Below, piece after piece: positions 22,758-33,599 of a stretch of DNA of 64,000 bases (positions are counted from its first letter, which is position 1; each line of letters opens with the position of its first letter). Location of the stretch: contig OZ005604.1 of the NCBI GenBank assembly GCA_963930655.1, positions 72,001-136,000 on the forward strand, given 5' to 3'. Source of the stretch: Myrica gale (Eukaryota > Streptophyta > Magnoliopsida > Fagales > Myricaceae). The position numbers and the translations under genes were made by a program. The notes under the pieces are model-generated. The model searched no databases, was not told the DNA's origin, and saw nothing but the letters and a program-made list of their open reading frames with translations.

Positions 22758-25335
22758 CGGCTTTTGTGCCAGGACGGGTTATTGGAAGGCTCATCTCTCC
22801 CTACCAGGCGGCTTTTGTGCCAGGACGGGTTATTCAGGATAATATTATTTTAGGCCAAGAGCTTCTACATTCGATGAAAGCTAAACGTGGACGAAAAGGG
22901 CTCGCCGCTTTGAAGCTGGATATGGCAAAGGCGTATGACCGAATGGAGTAGGGGTTCCTCCTCCAAGTTTTGAAATGTTTTGGGTTTGGGGATCGGTGGA
23001 TCGGATGGGTGCAGCAATGTATCTCCACGGTCAGCTTTTCGGTGCTACTTAACGGCTCTCCATATGGGCGGTTCTCTCCTTCTCGGGGGCTCAGACAAGG
23101 GGATCCTCTCTCCCCCCTTTTATTTATATTGGGGTCCGAAGTTCTTTCTAGATTGTTACTATCGGCAGAGGAGCAGGGTTTCATCCATGGAATCAAGGTG
23201 CATAGAGCGGCCCCTTCCATTTCTCACTTAATGTTTGCTGACGACATTATGATTTTTGTGAGAGCGAATCGGCAGGAAGTGGCAGCGGTCAATGGCATCT
23301 TGACCAAATATGCAAAGTGGTCGGGGCAGCAGGTTAATTATACAAAATCAGCCCTATGTTGCAGTGCTAATACTAACCCGGTCTTGGCCACAGTCCTGTG
23401 TGATTTCCTTCAGGTCAAAGCTATGTCGATACATAGCAAATATCTTGGGCTGCCGTTGTTTGTGGGAAGATCGAGGAAAAAAGCTTTTGAGGAAGTGAAA
23501 GCAAAGGTGTTGGCAAAAGTAGCAGGGTGGAAAGTCCGAGCTCTTTCCCAAGCGGGCCGGACCACTCTTATTAAGTCTGTGGCGACTGCGATGCCCATCT
23601 ACTGCATGTCAACGTTCCTATTACCAAAGGGGTGGTGTGAGCAGATTGATCGCATCCTTAAGGATTTTTGGTGGGGGTTTCCTACTCAGAAGTCTCGAAA
23701 TTATACACCTCGGGCGTGGAACGCAATATGTCTCCCCAAGGAGCTTGGGGGTTTGGGGGTGAGGAAGATGATGGAGATGAATACGGCTATGATTGCAAAG
23801 CTGGGGTGGAGCTTGATTTCAGAGCCAGAGCGGTTATGGGTACAGTTGGTGAAGCTGAAATACCATTTGGGGGATCCTGTGCACCCGGGCGCTGTGAGGC
23901 GGAGTTGCTCTTGGGTTTGGAGGGGGATTATGAGGGTCTATCCTCAGGTTCTGTGTGGGGTGTGCGTTTTACCCAGGAGAGGGGATAATGTTGATATCAG
24001 ACATGCTCCTTGGTTGCCGTCTATGCCGAATTTTACTCCAGTGTGGCGTGATGGAAGTCAGGAGCGTGCAGGGATCCGGGTGGTGACTGATTTGACGGTA
24101 TTCCCTGGAGGTCAATGGGACGTTGAGCTTATTCATGAGCTCTTTGATGCAGATTCGGCGGCGGCGGTGCTTAGACTCCCTATTCCTAGTTCTTTGACGG
24201 AGGACCGGTGGGTGTGGTCGCGTGACGCCCATGGGAAATTTACGGTGAAATCATTCTTGTTGGATGCTCAAGGGAGACGAGCTCCTGAGATTTTGCCTTT
24301 GGGGAAAAAATCCTGGCACATTCTATGGACATCTAAAATTCAAGATAGACTAAAGTTGTTGCTCTGGAAGGTTGCAGTGGGAGCTCTCTCATCTAGGGGA
24401 GCATTGGGTCGAATTTTGCAGCGGGAAGATGATGAGCAATTCCAATGTCCTCTGTGTCGATGCGCGCCGGAGGATACGTTGCATCTCATGGTTCGGTGTC
24501 ATGTGGCTCTGAAGGTCTGGAGAGGGTCGCCCTGGGCTCTCAGGATGGACTGTGTTCCCTTAGCTTCTTCTGCTGAGCTGATTTTTTATATCCTGAACGC
24601 GGAGAATCTGTTGCAGTTGGAGCAACAAAAGGTACGGGCTTTCATCCTTAATGCAGCGTTGGTCATGGATGAAATATGGCAAGCCCGTAATTTACTGGTT
24701 CATCAACAAGTACCGGTGAAGATTGACGAGCTGATTTCTGGGGTTCGACGTCGCTATGCGGAGCACTCTGGAGCTTGGTTGGAGACGGAGCAAACTGCAG
24801 GTATGAAATGGAAACCTCCTCCTTTGGGTTGGATGAAGTGTAATACGGATCTTGCGATCCGTCTGAATGGGTCTTACATAGCAGTCTCTGTAAGAGATTC
24901 TTCCAGTTCCCTCTGTATGGCCTACACGGAACGTTTAGTTGCTATGGACCCGGTGGTTGGGGAGGCCTTCGCTTTGGCGGAGGCGATGTCTTTGGCTTCG
25001 AATTTTGGGTGGAGTAAGGTTTTGTTTGAATGTGATTCCCTCGTGCTTTGTAAGGATGTCCTCTCTCCCGAACCTTCTACCTTGTGGGAGGCTTCGGGTT
25101 TCGTGGCACACATTCGACGGGTTTTGGCGCAGCGAAGTGATTGGAGAGTTGCTTGGGTTTCGCGGCGTTGTAATGAGCAGGCCCACTTGCTAGCTAAGTG
25201 GGCTGCTCGTTTTGGGCGTATTGGTTTTTTGTCGCTTTTTGATATACCCGAGCATATCCGGGCTTGTGATATGCAGGTGTGACCTGGTTGTGTTTTTGGC
25301 TTTTTTATGGTATTTTGATTAGCCAAAAAAAAAAA
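22758..25335 (+). mobile_element. 5'-truncated L1-type LINE with 17-bp TSD
   Basis: The direct repeat GAAGGCACGGTAAAAGG occurs at 22741-22757 and again at 25336-25352 right after a run of A, so the insertion ends are exact. The element starts inside the reverse transcriptase. It interrupts a coding block of the KNL1-like copy, which resumes in frame after the second repeat. Confidence 0.95.
22806..25282 (+). pseudogene. LINE ORF2 remnant: reverse transcriptase, zf-RVT, RNase H
   Basis: The open frame contains QAAFVPGRVIQDNIILGQEL, LALKLDMAKAYDRM-type text, LRQGDPLSPLLFILGSE, the catalytic FADDIMIF (about 23233-23256), SQAGRTTLIKSVATAMPIY, a zf-RVT block with CPLCRCAPEDTLHLMVRC, and an RNase H domain (GWMKCNTD, FECDSLVLCKD, VSRRCNEQAHLLAKWA). 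One TAG at 22949-22951, probably from TGG, is the only nonsense codon; the frame is otherwise open for some 770 codons to 25282. It is a different lineage from the LINE at 15430. Confidence 0.9.
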
Positions 25336-27406
25336 GAAGGCACGGTAAAAGGAAATGCTACTCAAGTCAGAAAACGTATCTCTGAGATCAATCAGAAATC
25401 TGGCCTGCAATATGAACCTCCGTTGGAGGAATCCATATCTTTATCATCTTCGTAACAATGGCAATCATTCGTAAATACTCCTAATTCGGCCAACTATATT
25501 AGGATTGTAACTCCTTCCTCAGAACTCCCAGTTTCTTTTTCTGGTGAGGGACACATTAGACACGATGACAGTGCATCTTCCATTAGGAAAAGCATTTCCA
25601 AGTTAAGAATTCCTGAGCCTTCTCCTAGATCCTATAGTGTTAAAGAGGGAATTGATAAATTGAGGCACAGATTATTGAATTACTCTATCTAATTCTGTTC
25701 TTGCTGGAAGTAGCACTCGTCTTCAAGACAGACATAGAGGTACTCCCATAGCTCAGTTAGAGGAGCAATTACGGACTGCTGACGTGAAGAAGGGGGAAGA
25801 TGAGAATTGATCAACATAGATGGTGATGGAATGAGGACCCCCAAAAGAATGGATAATTTTAGCCCAAACGGACAGAGCTTAGACATTGCAAAAACTGGAG
25901 AATCTTCCCATCACATGTCTATGGGCCTTCTTTCCAAGGATAAACTTAAGAAGCCAATGACAGCTGTATCTTCACCGTCTCAGCTCCATCAGTCCCGAGG
26001 GGAACTGGTGTGGGATTTCTTTATGACAGGAAATCCAGTAAAAAGTTTAGATTGGGACTTTTCGGCATCTTCACAACAAAGCAATCTCTCCCCTCAGTTG
26101 CATCAGTTGGATAAGTATAAGAAACATGGTGTTGATGGTTTGGGGAAAGATGGAGATTCAGTTGAACGTGATAGCCATTCTCCTCTGGTAGCTGCCAAAC
26201 AGGACTCATTGCTTTCTGAAAGGAGAGCAGAGTTTGTGTCACCCTTCTCAAATACTTCCCAGGTCAAAGAGTTTGCTCAAGCAGAAAGGGTCATTGTAAA
26301 TAACCATCCTAATCTTCAAAATGAATCTGAAACGTTTACAAATGTCCGAAGCCATTCGTGGGACAGGGATGTTATGAATTCTCCGTTTGAAAGTGCAGAC
26401 AAGTACCTTCAGGATGGAGCAGACCGACATGAATCAGATTTCCAGAAAAGAAGTAAAAATGAGCCTTCTCCTGAAAAGGTCATAGTTTTCTTCTATAGTA
26501 AATCGTGCATTTTTATAGACTCTCCTATGTATTTTGGTTGCAAATTCTATCTGAAATGCAGCTTCACACATGGCCGTGTGAAGTGTTCACATATCAATTC
26601 TGACCTTAATAGGTTGGGCTTTAGACTAAGATCTACTATCATTCAACATTTGTCTTTCTAACAGCTGCAGACAGGGACAAAATTAGGAATTTCCTATTGG
26701 GGGGCTGGGGGGGCCATGGCCCTCCCGCCCCTTGGCTTTGTCTCTGGTGAGAGATACATTAGTCTGGCAAAATCAGTAATCAAACGCACACATGCAAACT
26801 CATTCAAACACTTGGACAATTTGACATTGAGTTTATATAGAGTCTCTCCAAGAAAGATCCAGCCCAAAGTCTTACCTGTAATGTGTCATATCAGAGCTCC
26901 AACAGGCAAAAGCCAACTGAGAGTCCTACCAGTAAAGTGTTGACTCCTACCCTCTGTGGGCAAGACCCTTCAATTGCATCACACACCTTACATCAGAAAA
27001 GTTGTACCATCACCCAGGTCCGATTCAATCATACAAGATAATAACTGCCACCGTCATATTTCAGAGGGACATTTTCCTGCCCGAGGTGTTGATAATTATT
27101 CTGGACGGAAAAGAAGAAATGTACAAAGGGATGGTGACCATATAGACAAGTTACCCAGGATACATAGAAGTCCAGTAGATCATGTAACTGGGAGTTGTAA
27201 TCTAGAGTCCATGCTGGAAAATGCGGATGGAAATAACAACGAAGGAGAGAAGTTTGGATATGACATAACGTTGATGAGTTGGGTCGATGTAAGTTTACTA
27301 CTTATCTTGCTTTGCTAATGGCTCATAAAATTTCAAGTCTCTGGGATTTGTATTGATTTCAGAGTTCATCATGCAGATTTTAGGGAAATTGTCAGGTGCT
27401 ACAGAG

Positions 27407-27596
27407 GGGAACGGATTGCCTTCGGAGGCAATCTGCTCCGGATGGACGGTCATCGTGCGGTCGGGAGCCCGAGAGGAGTGTGGGTCCCACCCGGGACTCA
27501 CACCTGCCGGGCAGCACCCTGCCCGGGGCTCCCGACCGTTGGATGGCTGGATGGACAGCATTCAGCCGTCCATCCGGTCGTCCGGAGCGGATTGCC
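27407..27596. mobile_element. Mutator-type foldback MITE, copy B (inside KNL1-like relic)
   Basis: A 190-bp element flanked by the 9-bp repeat GCTACAGAG at 27398-27406 and 27597-27605. It begins GGGAACGGATTGCC and ends CGGAGCGGATTGCC; copy A begins GGGAATGGATTGCC. Both copies share the CGGTCGGGAGCC arm, the GGGCAGCACCCTGCCC core and the GTGTGGGTCCC-type loop. It has no coding capacity. Confidence 0.88.
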
Positions 27597-27742
27597 GCTA
27601 CAGAGACTGCTTTCTGACTCAGTTGATAAGCTAAATTTGAAAAGGGTGTGTTCTGTTCTGTTCTTCGCTCTTTCCTTCGATTAGAATTTAAATATGGGAT
27701 GTGGAAGTAGATAATTGTGATCTCTGGTTTAAACATGTTTTG

Positions 27743-27746
<4 letters not shown>

Positions 27747-27815
<69 letters not shown>
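27747..27815. repeat. (CT)n microsatellite
   Basis: About 34 uninterrupted CT units lie in intronic sequence of the KNL1-like relic. Open frames of Leu-Ser repeats across it are artefacts. Confidence 0.98.
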
Positions 27816-27818
<3 letters not shown>

Positions 27819-30586
27819 ATATACAGCTTTGCATGCTGGACGATATGGTGGTTCACCTATTGCAGGTTGAAAGATATGAGATGCTTTGTTCGGATATCCA
27901 AACTCAGGTCTGCTGAAGATACAAATTCCTTGGACACTAATGTTAATCTACACTAATCCTTTCTCTGCTTACCCAGCTTGTTCTTTTTTTTTTTCTTTCG
28001 CAGGGAAAAGCTGATCACTTACATAGCATTCGGCATAAAAGGTGGTTTATCATTAATAATGTCCCGCATTTGTAGATGCTACTGGTTTTAATGGATGTTC
28101 AAGAAACTGGTTTGGCATAACACATATTGACTAAGATGGGTTTTATATTTTGCAGAGTCGCTGAAACAAGATCGTTGCTCTATAACATTATATATAAAAA
28201 AAGCCCAATTGCAATTAATGAGCGTGGAGTGCAAATTATTGCTGGTATTTCTGATCTCTCTAGTGTTTTCTTTCTTTAGACATGTGAACGGTTTTTCACT
28301 TACACCATTTAAATGCAGAAAAGATAACAGCTATTTAGGTCTGGTATTCAGGAGTGTCAAATGGTGAAGTTGAAAATTGGACATCAATCTGAATATGGTA
28401 CAGGGGATGCTCCAATTCCCAGTAGACTTCATCAGTCGTCTTTAGTTAATACTGAGGGCATACATGAGGTATATGTTTGGGTTTCTTAAGATGTTAATGT
28501 ATCTTATATTTCTTTAGCCTGCAAAAGCTTAGTTTGTTGGATTTATCTCACTCCAGATTTTCACGTAGTCTTTTCACAAAAATAACTGATACGGAGTTTA
28601 TTAAAGGAAAAGGTCTTTTCTTTGTTGGGTTCCTTCCTTTATTTAACTCATATTTCATGGTTGAGGCCACAGGAGAGGTCACATTTATGATTTATGGTTA
28701 ACATACGTTTTTTGAATGATACACAGATTCACAGTAAATGGCGGTCCAGTATCAAGCATAATCATCTCAAACAAAGTGAATGATCCAAAAATATTGAAGG
28801 TATGAAATACAATAGATTCTTTGTTCTCCCGCCTCCCCTCCTTTCTCAGCATGTCTATAATCCAGAGTTTCTTCTTCGCTAGAATTTTCCAAACACGGAT
28901 GCTTGCACTGCATTTGCATGTGTTAAATGCTGAGACAACCAAGAAGTATGTTGGTTCAAGATGTTTGGCGCAAAAGATCCAAGTAAGTGACTCCATCTCT
29001 TAATTGCATCTTTGCTTTGTTTTTTCCTCCTGCTTCAGTTGTACATACAATAAAACGTTGCATGGCAAAAACTCCCTTTTATTGTCCTTATGAGACAGTT
29101 GCTCTGCAAACCACACACTCATGAGAACCTTGTGCTCGTAGTTATTTATTTCTGGATTGGATTATGGAATCCATTTGAGTTCATGTGCTAAATTTTGAGT
29201 TCTTATGTTGATTGTATTTTCTAATGGTAGTATGTATGGGAATTTAATGTCTCAAGGGTTAAAGGCTGTTCCTTCACTTTTGTCTCTTTTCATGCAGGTA
29301 TCCAGTTCACTTCTATGTAATGTTCTAGACATGGTTGAGGAAGTACAGTTGACCCAGATGGAGATTAGAAATCTGATCCAGACCAGTTTTCGTTCTCCAT
29401 CAGGTAATATCTTCTTTTCTCACAGCCGCCAACACCCCCAGCGTCTTCTTTTTTTCTTGTTGCTTCCAGGTTTGACATTTACGACTTCAGCCACGTGGTT
29501 TTTCACAAATTGTTTAATCAGAATTCATGTTAATTGTACTCTAGCATATTGCTAGGATGACTCCAAGATGGACGATAACTTTTTATGTTTGTTTTATAAT
29601 CTAGCCACTCAATTCATACCTGGGCTGCAAAAGGTGCAGTCGCATATGTCCGACTCGAGTAAAATACATTTCTTTAGCCTTTCCAGGTCATGCACCCCTG
29701 TGAATTAGCCTCCCATACCTATTTGATGAATTCCTCAAGTCATCAAGCAGTCCATTTCATGTTGAATGGTCAGAAGATCGTATCAGCTTTTCTTTATGGA
29801 AAGTTTTATCTAACATCATCTCAATTTACTAGAACTTCTCTAATTATAATAACTAATTTTGCTTCATAAAGTATAATCATACTGCATTTATTCTCGCTTT
29901 ACTTGTATTCATAATTATGTTCTAGAATTGATTCAGTGAATATGGTATTTTTTATTTGCAGCGAACCAGCTTGATTTGCAGCTTTGTTTCATTGATTTTT
30001 ATAGTGGTTCGAAGCTGAGTCTGACTCTTGACATGACATGTTTGAATCGGCAAAGTTCTTTTAGTATTCTATTCATTAGATCTTAAACAAATGTTCCTTG
30101 ACCCAACAGTAGCATATCTTTCTGTAAGTTATTGCTCTGTGCTTTGTATAAACCTGAGCTTGTTGCTCCATTCGTTGGCATATTAGAAGATGGAGCTGTT
30201 GGGGTAACTTCTATGATAAGTTTGGCTCCATAGACCTCCTATCCACTTGATCCGGTGATCATAAAATCTGAAAATGTGAAAAATATATGTTGTCATGATT
30301 TTCTGCGCTATTCATACGTGAGAGCTTCATATGCAAGATCTGTCTTTATAAGATCCTTGAAGGATCATGATTGGTCTGGTTGCTTGGTTTTCTGAGCAGT
30401 GGTGTTTATCCTTCGGAGATCTTTCCACGTGAAATACATGCTCCAATTGCTGGGCCAGAGAAGTCGAGGCCTCAGTCACTCGTGGCTGAAATAAGAGCTG
30501 CAACTGAGAATCTCAGAGCTGGATATTCAAGGATAATGAGGCTTTGTAGCTGTGTTTCTCAGGTACTGCAAGCTTCAAGCAGATGA

Positions 30587-31946
30587 AAAGTGTTGCCAGG
30601 GGGAAGCCACGATTGTCGCTAACAATTTCCTCCATTTGTGTATACTGAATACCCGGGCATTGTTCCCTTTTTTAGTCGGTCGTACAGTACAGTTGACTCT
30701 ATATTTTCGTGTATCTTAACTGAAGATAGTTTGACAGACTTGTGTTTTTCTCTCAAATCGTCATTGAGGTTTTAACGCGAACTTGTGGCATAACCACTTA
30801 GTTTTTAGTTGTAGGCGTGATAGCATTCAAAAGTCATTCGTTCTTGTGCACTAGCTATTCCTTTTTTTTTTATTATTATTTTTCCTCAAGTAAGTCGGCT
30901 TTTTAATGTTTATAGAACATAGTTTTGTTTTTCAATATTTATGTTTTTTCTCTAGATCAAATATATTTCACACTTGTCAACAATAAAAAAATTTATCATA
31001 TTACATCCCTGTTGAACTATTGTATTTCGCTTTTAGTTTTATATATGGTTTCTGTTGATAAAAAAACTATTAATTTTAATATTTTGCCCCTTCCGTTAAA
31101 ATAGTCACCTTAAATAACGACCAAATCTGATTGGTTGACTGTGGAGGTGTCTATGGATTAGGTTGGAGGAAAAGAATCGAGTGGAATTTGGATTTAGATT
31201 TGGCATATTCTAAAGTTTTAAGTCTTTCTCGTGGGGCAAGTGGGGGAGCTGCCTACTTGTCGTTATGTTTTGGGTTCAGCACTTGAATGGGCTTCTCTTC
31301 GAATATGCGTTAGGTTTGGGCTGGACGGATTGTCGTGTCCTACGTAATGTGTACAGGGGATGGGACTACATCAACATGTGCAGTAGAAGAAGCTGCATTT
31401 GCCATTGAAGGTTCTTCGTATGAGTATAGTTTCGAATGCAAATTACTTGAGAAAAGAAGGAACGAAAATGAATGAAGAGAATTTCTCATCAGATATGGAG
31501 AAGAAGGAAAAAAAATGTTGGTAGGGTGGTAAGTCGTTTGTTGATGATCCTACTAAAATAATGTGTAGATAGCCCACTAGAATATCTGCTGAGCTCACCA
31601 GAATGCTGCTTTGGATGGATCTTTAATCTAATTAAAATGACGTGCAGATTATAATAAGTATAATCAAGATTTAAAAAGGTAATCCACTTTGCCCATATAT
31701 TTTTTTATGGTCAGCCTGTTACCATCAGACTATGGTGCTAGACTTGTTGATACTGACACCATGACTATGCATCAACTCCGCCTAAACAATGTGTCCTGCT
31801 TCAGCTTTGCAAGTAAATGCGAGAAGCATGAACTGAACATTGTACGTGCAGCCTCCACATCATTAAGTGAATCTTAATTTAACTAAACTACTTGTATAAT
31901 GGGGTACTCATTTTTCGTCTTTGCTCTCTGAATCTCTCGTTGGCAG
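30587..31946. other. Intergenic, no gene seen
   Basis: Simple AT-rich sequence with scattered T runs follows the stop of the KNL1-like relic. I see no conserved coding frame, structured RNA or repeat unit that I can support. Confidence 0.5.
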
Positions 31947-32119
31947 CAGGGACGTCACCCCCCCCCCCCCCCCCAAAATTTTTTTTATAACATTTTTTAA
32001 GTTATATTCGAAATTTTTTTCTTAATTTTGCTTATAATTGTATTCCAACCCCCGAAAATTTTTTTTTTGCTCATAATTGTATTCCAGCCCTCCTCGAAAA
32101 AAATTTCTGGCTTCCCCCG
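31947..32119. mobile_element. Tiny hAT-type MITE, 173 bp
   Basis: The 8-bp repeat GTTGGCAG is present at 31939-31946 and 32120-32127. The left end reads CAGGGACGTCACC and the reverse complement of the right end CGGGGGAAGCCAG, a weak inverted repeat. The inside has a run of C (about 31958-31974) and two AAATTTTTTTT blocks followed by CATAATTGTATTCCA-like text. Confidence 0.7.
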
Positions 32120-32127
32120 GTTGGCAG

Positions 32128-32933
32128 ACAGATAGAAACAGATCATAACCTCCCCACTTCACTTGGACAGTGTTTGGTGATCTCTGTTACATGGTCAACA
32201 CAGCATGTATATGTATGTCCCAATTGCCTTATCCATATTAACAAATGAACACAAACGAGCGATCAAAGGAAGACTCTCCTATTGGATTTTCGAAAGCAAA
32301 GCAGCGTCTATCAATGATTCAATCTCTCCTCTGACAGAATTAAGAACAACAAGAATGGTCCCAACTCACGAGGGAAAGGAATCCGGGTACGTTGGGAGTC
32401 AAATTTGGCAATTACTTCGGAAGGGGAGGGGCAGTCGGGTAAATAACATGTTGAAAGGCGCGACGCTTTTGTTTCCTTGGCTGTCAAGTGGGATATTTTC
32501 ATTACCTTCAAAATTGCCACCTTATCTGTACAAATGGTTGCTTCTCCATTTCCTCGACTGCACACAAGATTGCCTACTCGCTCTCCATGCTTGCCACTTC
32601 TTCCGGGTTCCCTCTTTTACATGTCGTGGCGTGTCCCAAAGCTTGACATAACAACTTCATCGCCCTCTTCTTCGTAACTGTTTTTTTTTCCTCTTCTTCG
32701 TAACTCGTAAGTGATTCAATTCATTCCCTCCACGTTCTTTTTATATTAATATAGAAAAGACGCCCCCATTATAATTTCACTATTACCTTTTGAAATCTAA
32801 AAATTGCAGAACGGAGGTGGCAGACACATGTTAGTGTACGAGGGCAAGTCGCCACTGAATATTATATTATATTATGTAATGAATAAAGAAATAGGATGAA
32901 CAAAATCTTGAACGGCATCCCTCTATTATATAA
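32128..32933. other. Intergenic, no gene seen
   Basis: A 148-codon open frame at 32205-32651 has no recognisable motif and no splice or codon signal that I can use, so I do not call it. A frame on the opposite strand overlaps it. No other structure is visible. Confidence 0.4.
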
Positions 32934-33130
32934 GTGTGCGTTTGTTTTGTAAAATTTTAGTATTGTTAAATTTTTAAGTATTGGATTTAGTGAAAAAGTG
33001 AAGAGAGATGTAATTTTTTATATTTTTTGTAGTGAATAGTAGTGATTTGATAGGAGAAAGAGATTATATTGTAATATTTTATTGTGTTAAAATTTTAGAG
33101 GGTATAAAATTTTAACACGCAAACGCAGCC
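32934..33130. mobile_element. MITE, GGCTGCGTTTG family, copy 2
   Basis: A 197-bp AT-rich element with ends GTGTGCGTTTG and (reverse complement of right end) GGCTGCGTTTG, flanked by TAA on both sides (32931-32933 and 33131-33133). It is the reverse-orientation relative of the element at 1935-2133. The TAA TSD suggests PIF/Harbinger type. Confidence 0.78.
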
Positions 33131-33424
33131 TAAATGCCACGTCTCCAAAACACTTATTTTACCCTCTTGCTTTGGGTGTGCTATTGGACTCGATACTGTG
33201 GAAATGGCATACAGTGTTCCTTTAGAATAAATTTGTAAATTTTTTATAAAATTATAAATATTCAAATGAGGTTAAAGTTATATTAACATGTGTGTGGTTA
33301 AGAGAAATTGATGTTGATAAAAAAAATAATAAAATATTTGTATTTAAATATGTGTGTTTTATAATGTTTAACATATAAATATAAAAATATGATATAAATC
33401 TTAAAAAAAAACACTAACCGAACA

Positions 33425-33535
33425 TGCAGTAGAATGCCAGAGAGCTTGTAGCTCGATTGGGACCTCCTCCCATTCGAGAACGACTTGATCCCGAATTTAA
33501 ATTCTTGTAGACGCAGTTTAACTGTTTTTCTCCGC
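33425..33535 (+). repeat. SINE-like tRNA-derived fragment
   Basis: It contains GTAGCTCGATTGG (A-box-like, near 33449) and about 40 bp on a degenerate GATCCCGAATTTAAATTC (B-box-like), ending in a T-rich tail. The pieces resemble a plant tRNA-derived SINE head, but I cannot show a complete element or TSD. Confidence 0.35.
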
Positions 33536-33599
33536 ACCGTTACCCAAGTACCTAACTAAACGAAGCCTAACAAAAGCAACAAAAGCATCTTATTATAAT

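Larger units (their letters stand above)
21495..30586 (+). pseudogene. KNL1/Spc7-like kinetochore scaffold protein, decayed gene copy
   Basis: Exon-like blocks lie at about 21495-21951, 22588-22757 plus 25336-26478 (split by a LINE), 26747-27290, 27835-27907, 28157-28240, 28721-28800, 28883-28983, 29299-29404, 29962-30055 and 30400-30586. The N-terminal half is hydrophilic and low in conserved motifs (LSPRLDALLAEGSKDLNAV). The C-terminal half contains VERYEMLCSDIQTQ, IRHKRVAETRSLLYNIIY, FVLNAETTKKYVGSRCLAQKIQ, VVEEVQLTQMEIRNLIQTSF-like text and LDLQLCFIDFYSGSKLSLTLDM, matching my memory of the coiled-coil and RWD region of plant KNL1, which links centromeres to the MIS12 and NDC80 complexes. 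Damage includes a frameshift near 21555, TAA at 25453-25455, frame changes near 25685 and 25800, and TGA at 26941-26943. The family name is a recollection; the decay is directly visible. Confidence 0.62.

Noticed and set aside
26672-26746. A possible 75-bp mini-element with CAGGGACAAA and (reverse) CAGAGACAAA ends in the KNL1-like relic
   Set aside because: The ends match but no TSD is present and the size is extremely small, so I did not list it as an element.
27701-27916. Leu/Ser-repeat frames across 27.7-27.9 kb
   Set aside because: They are produced by a (CT)34 microsatellite.
32205-32651. A 148-codon frame in the intergenic region
   Set aside because: No motif, no homology I recognise, and an overlapping frame on the other strand; insufficient support.
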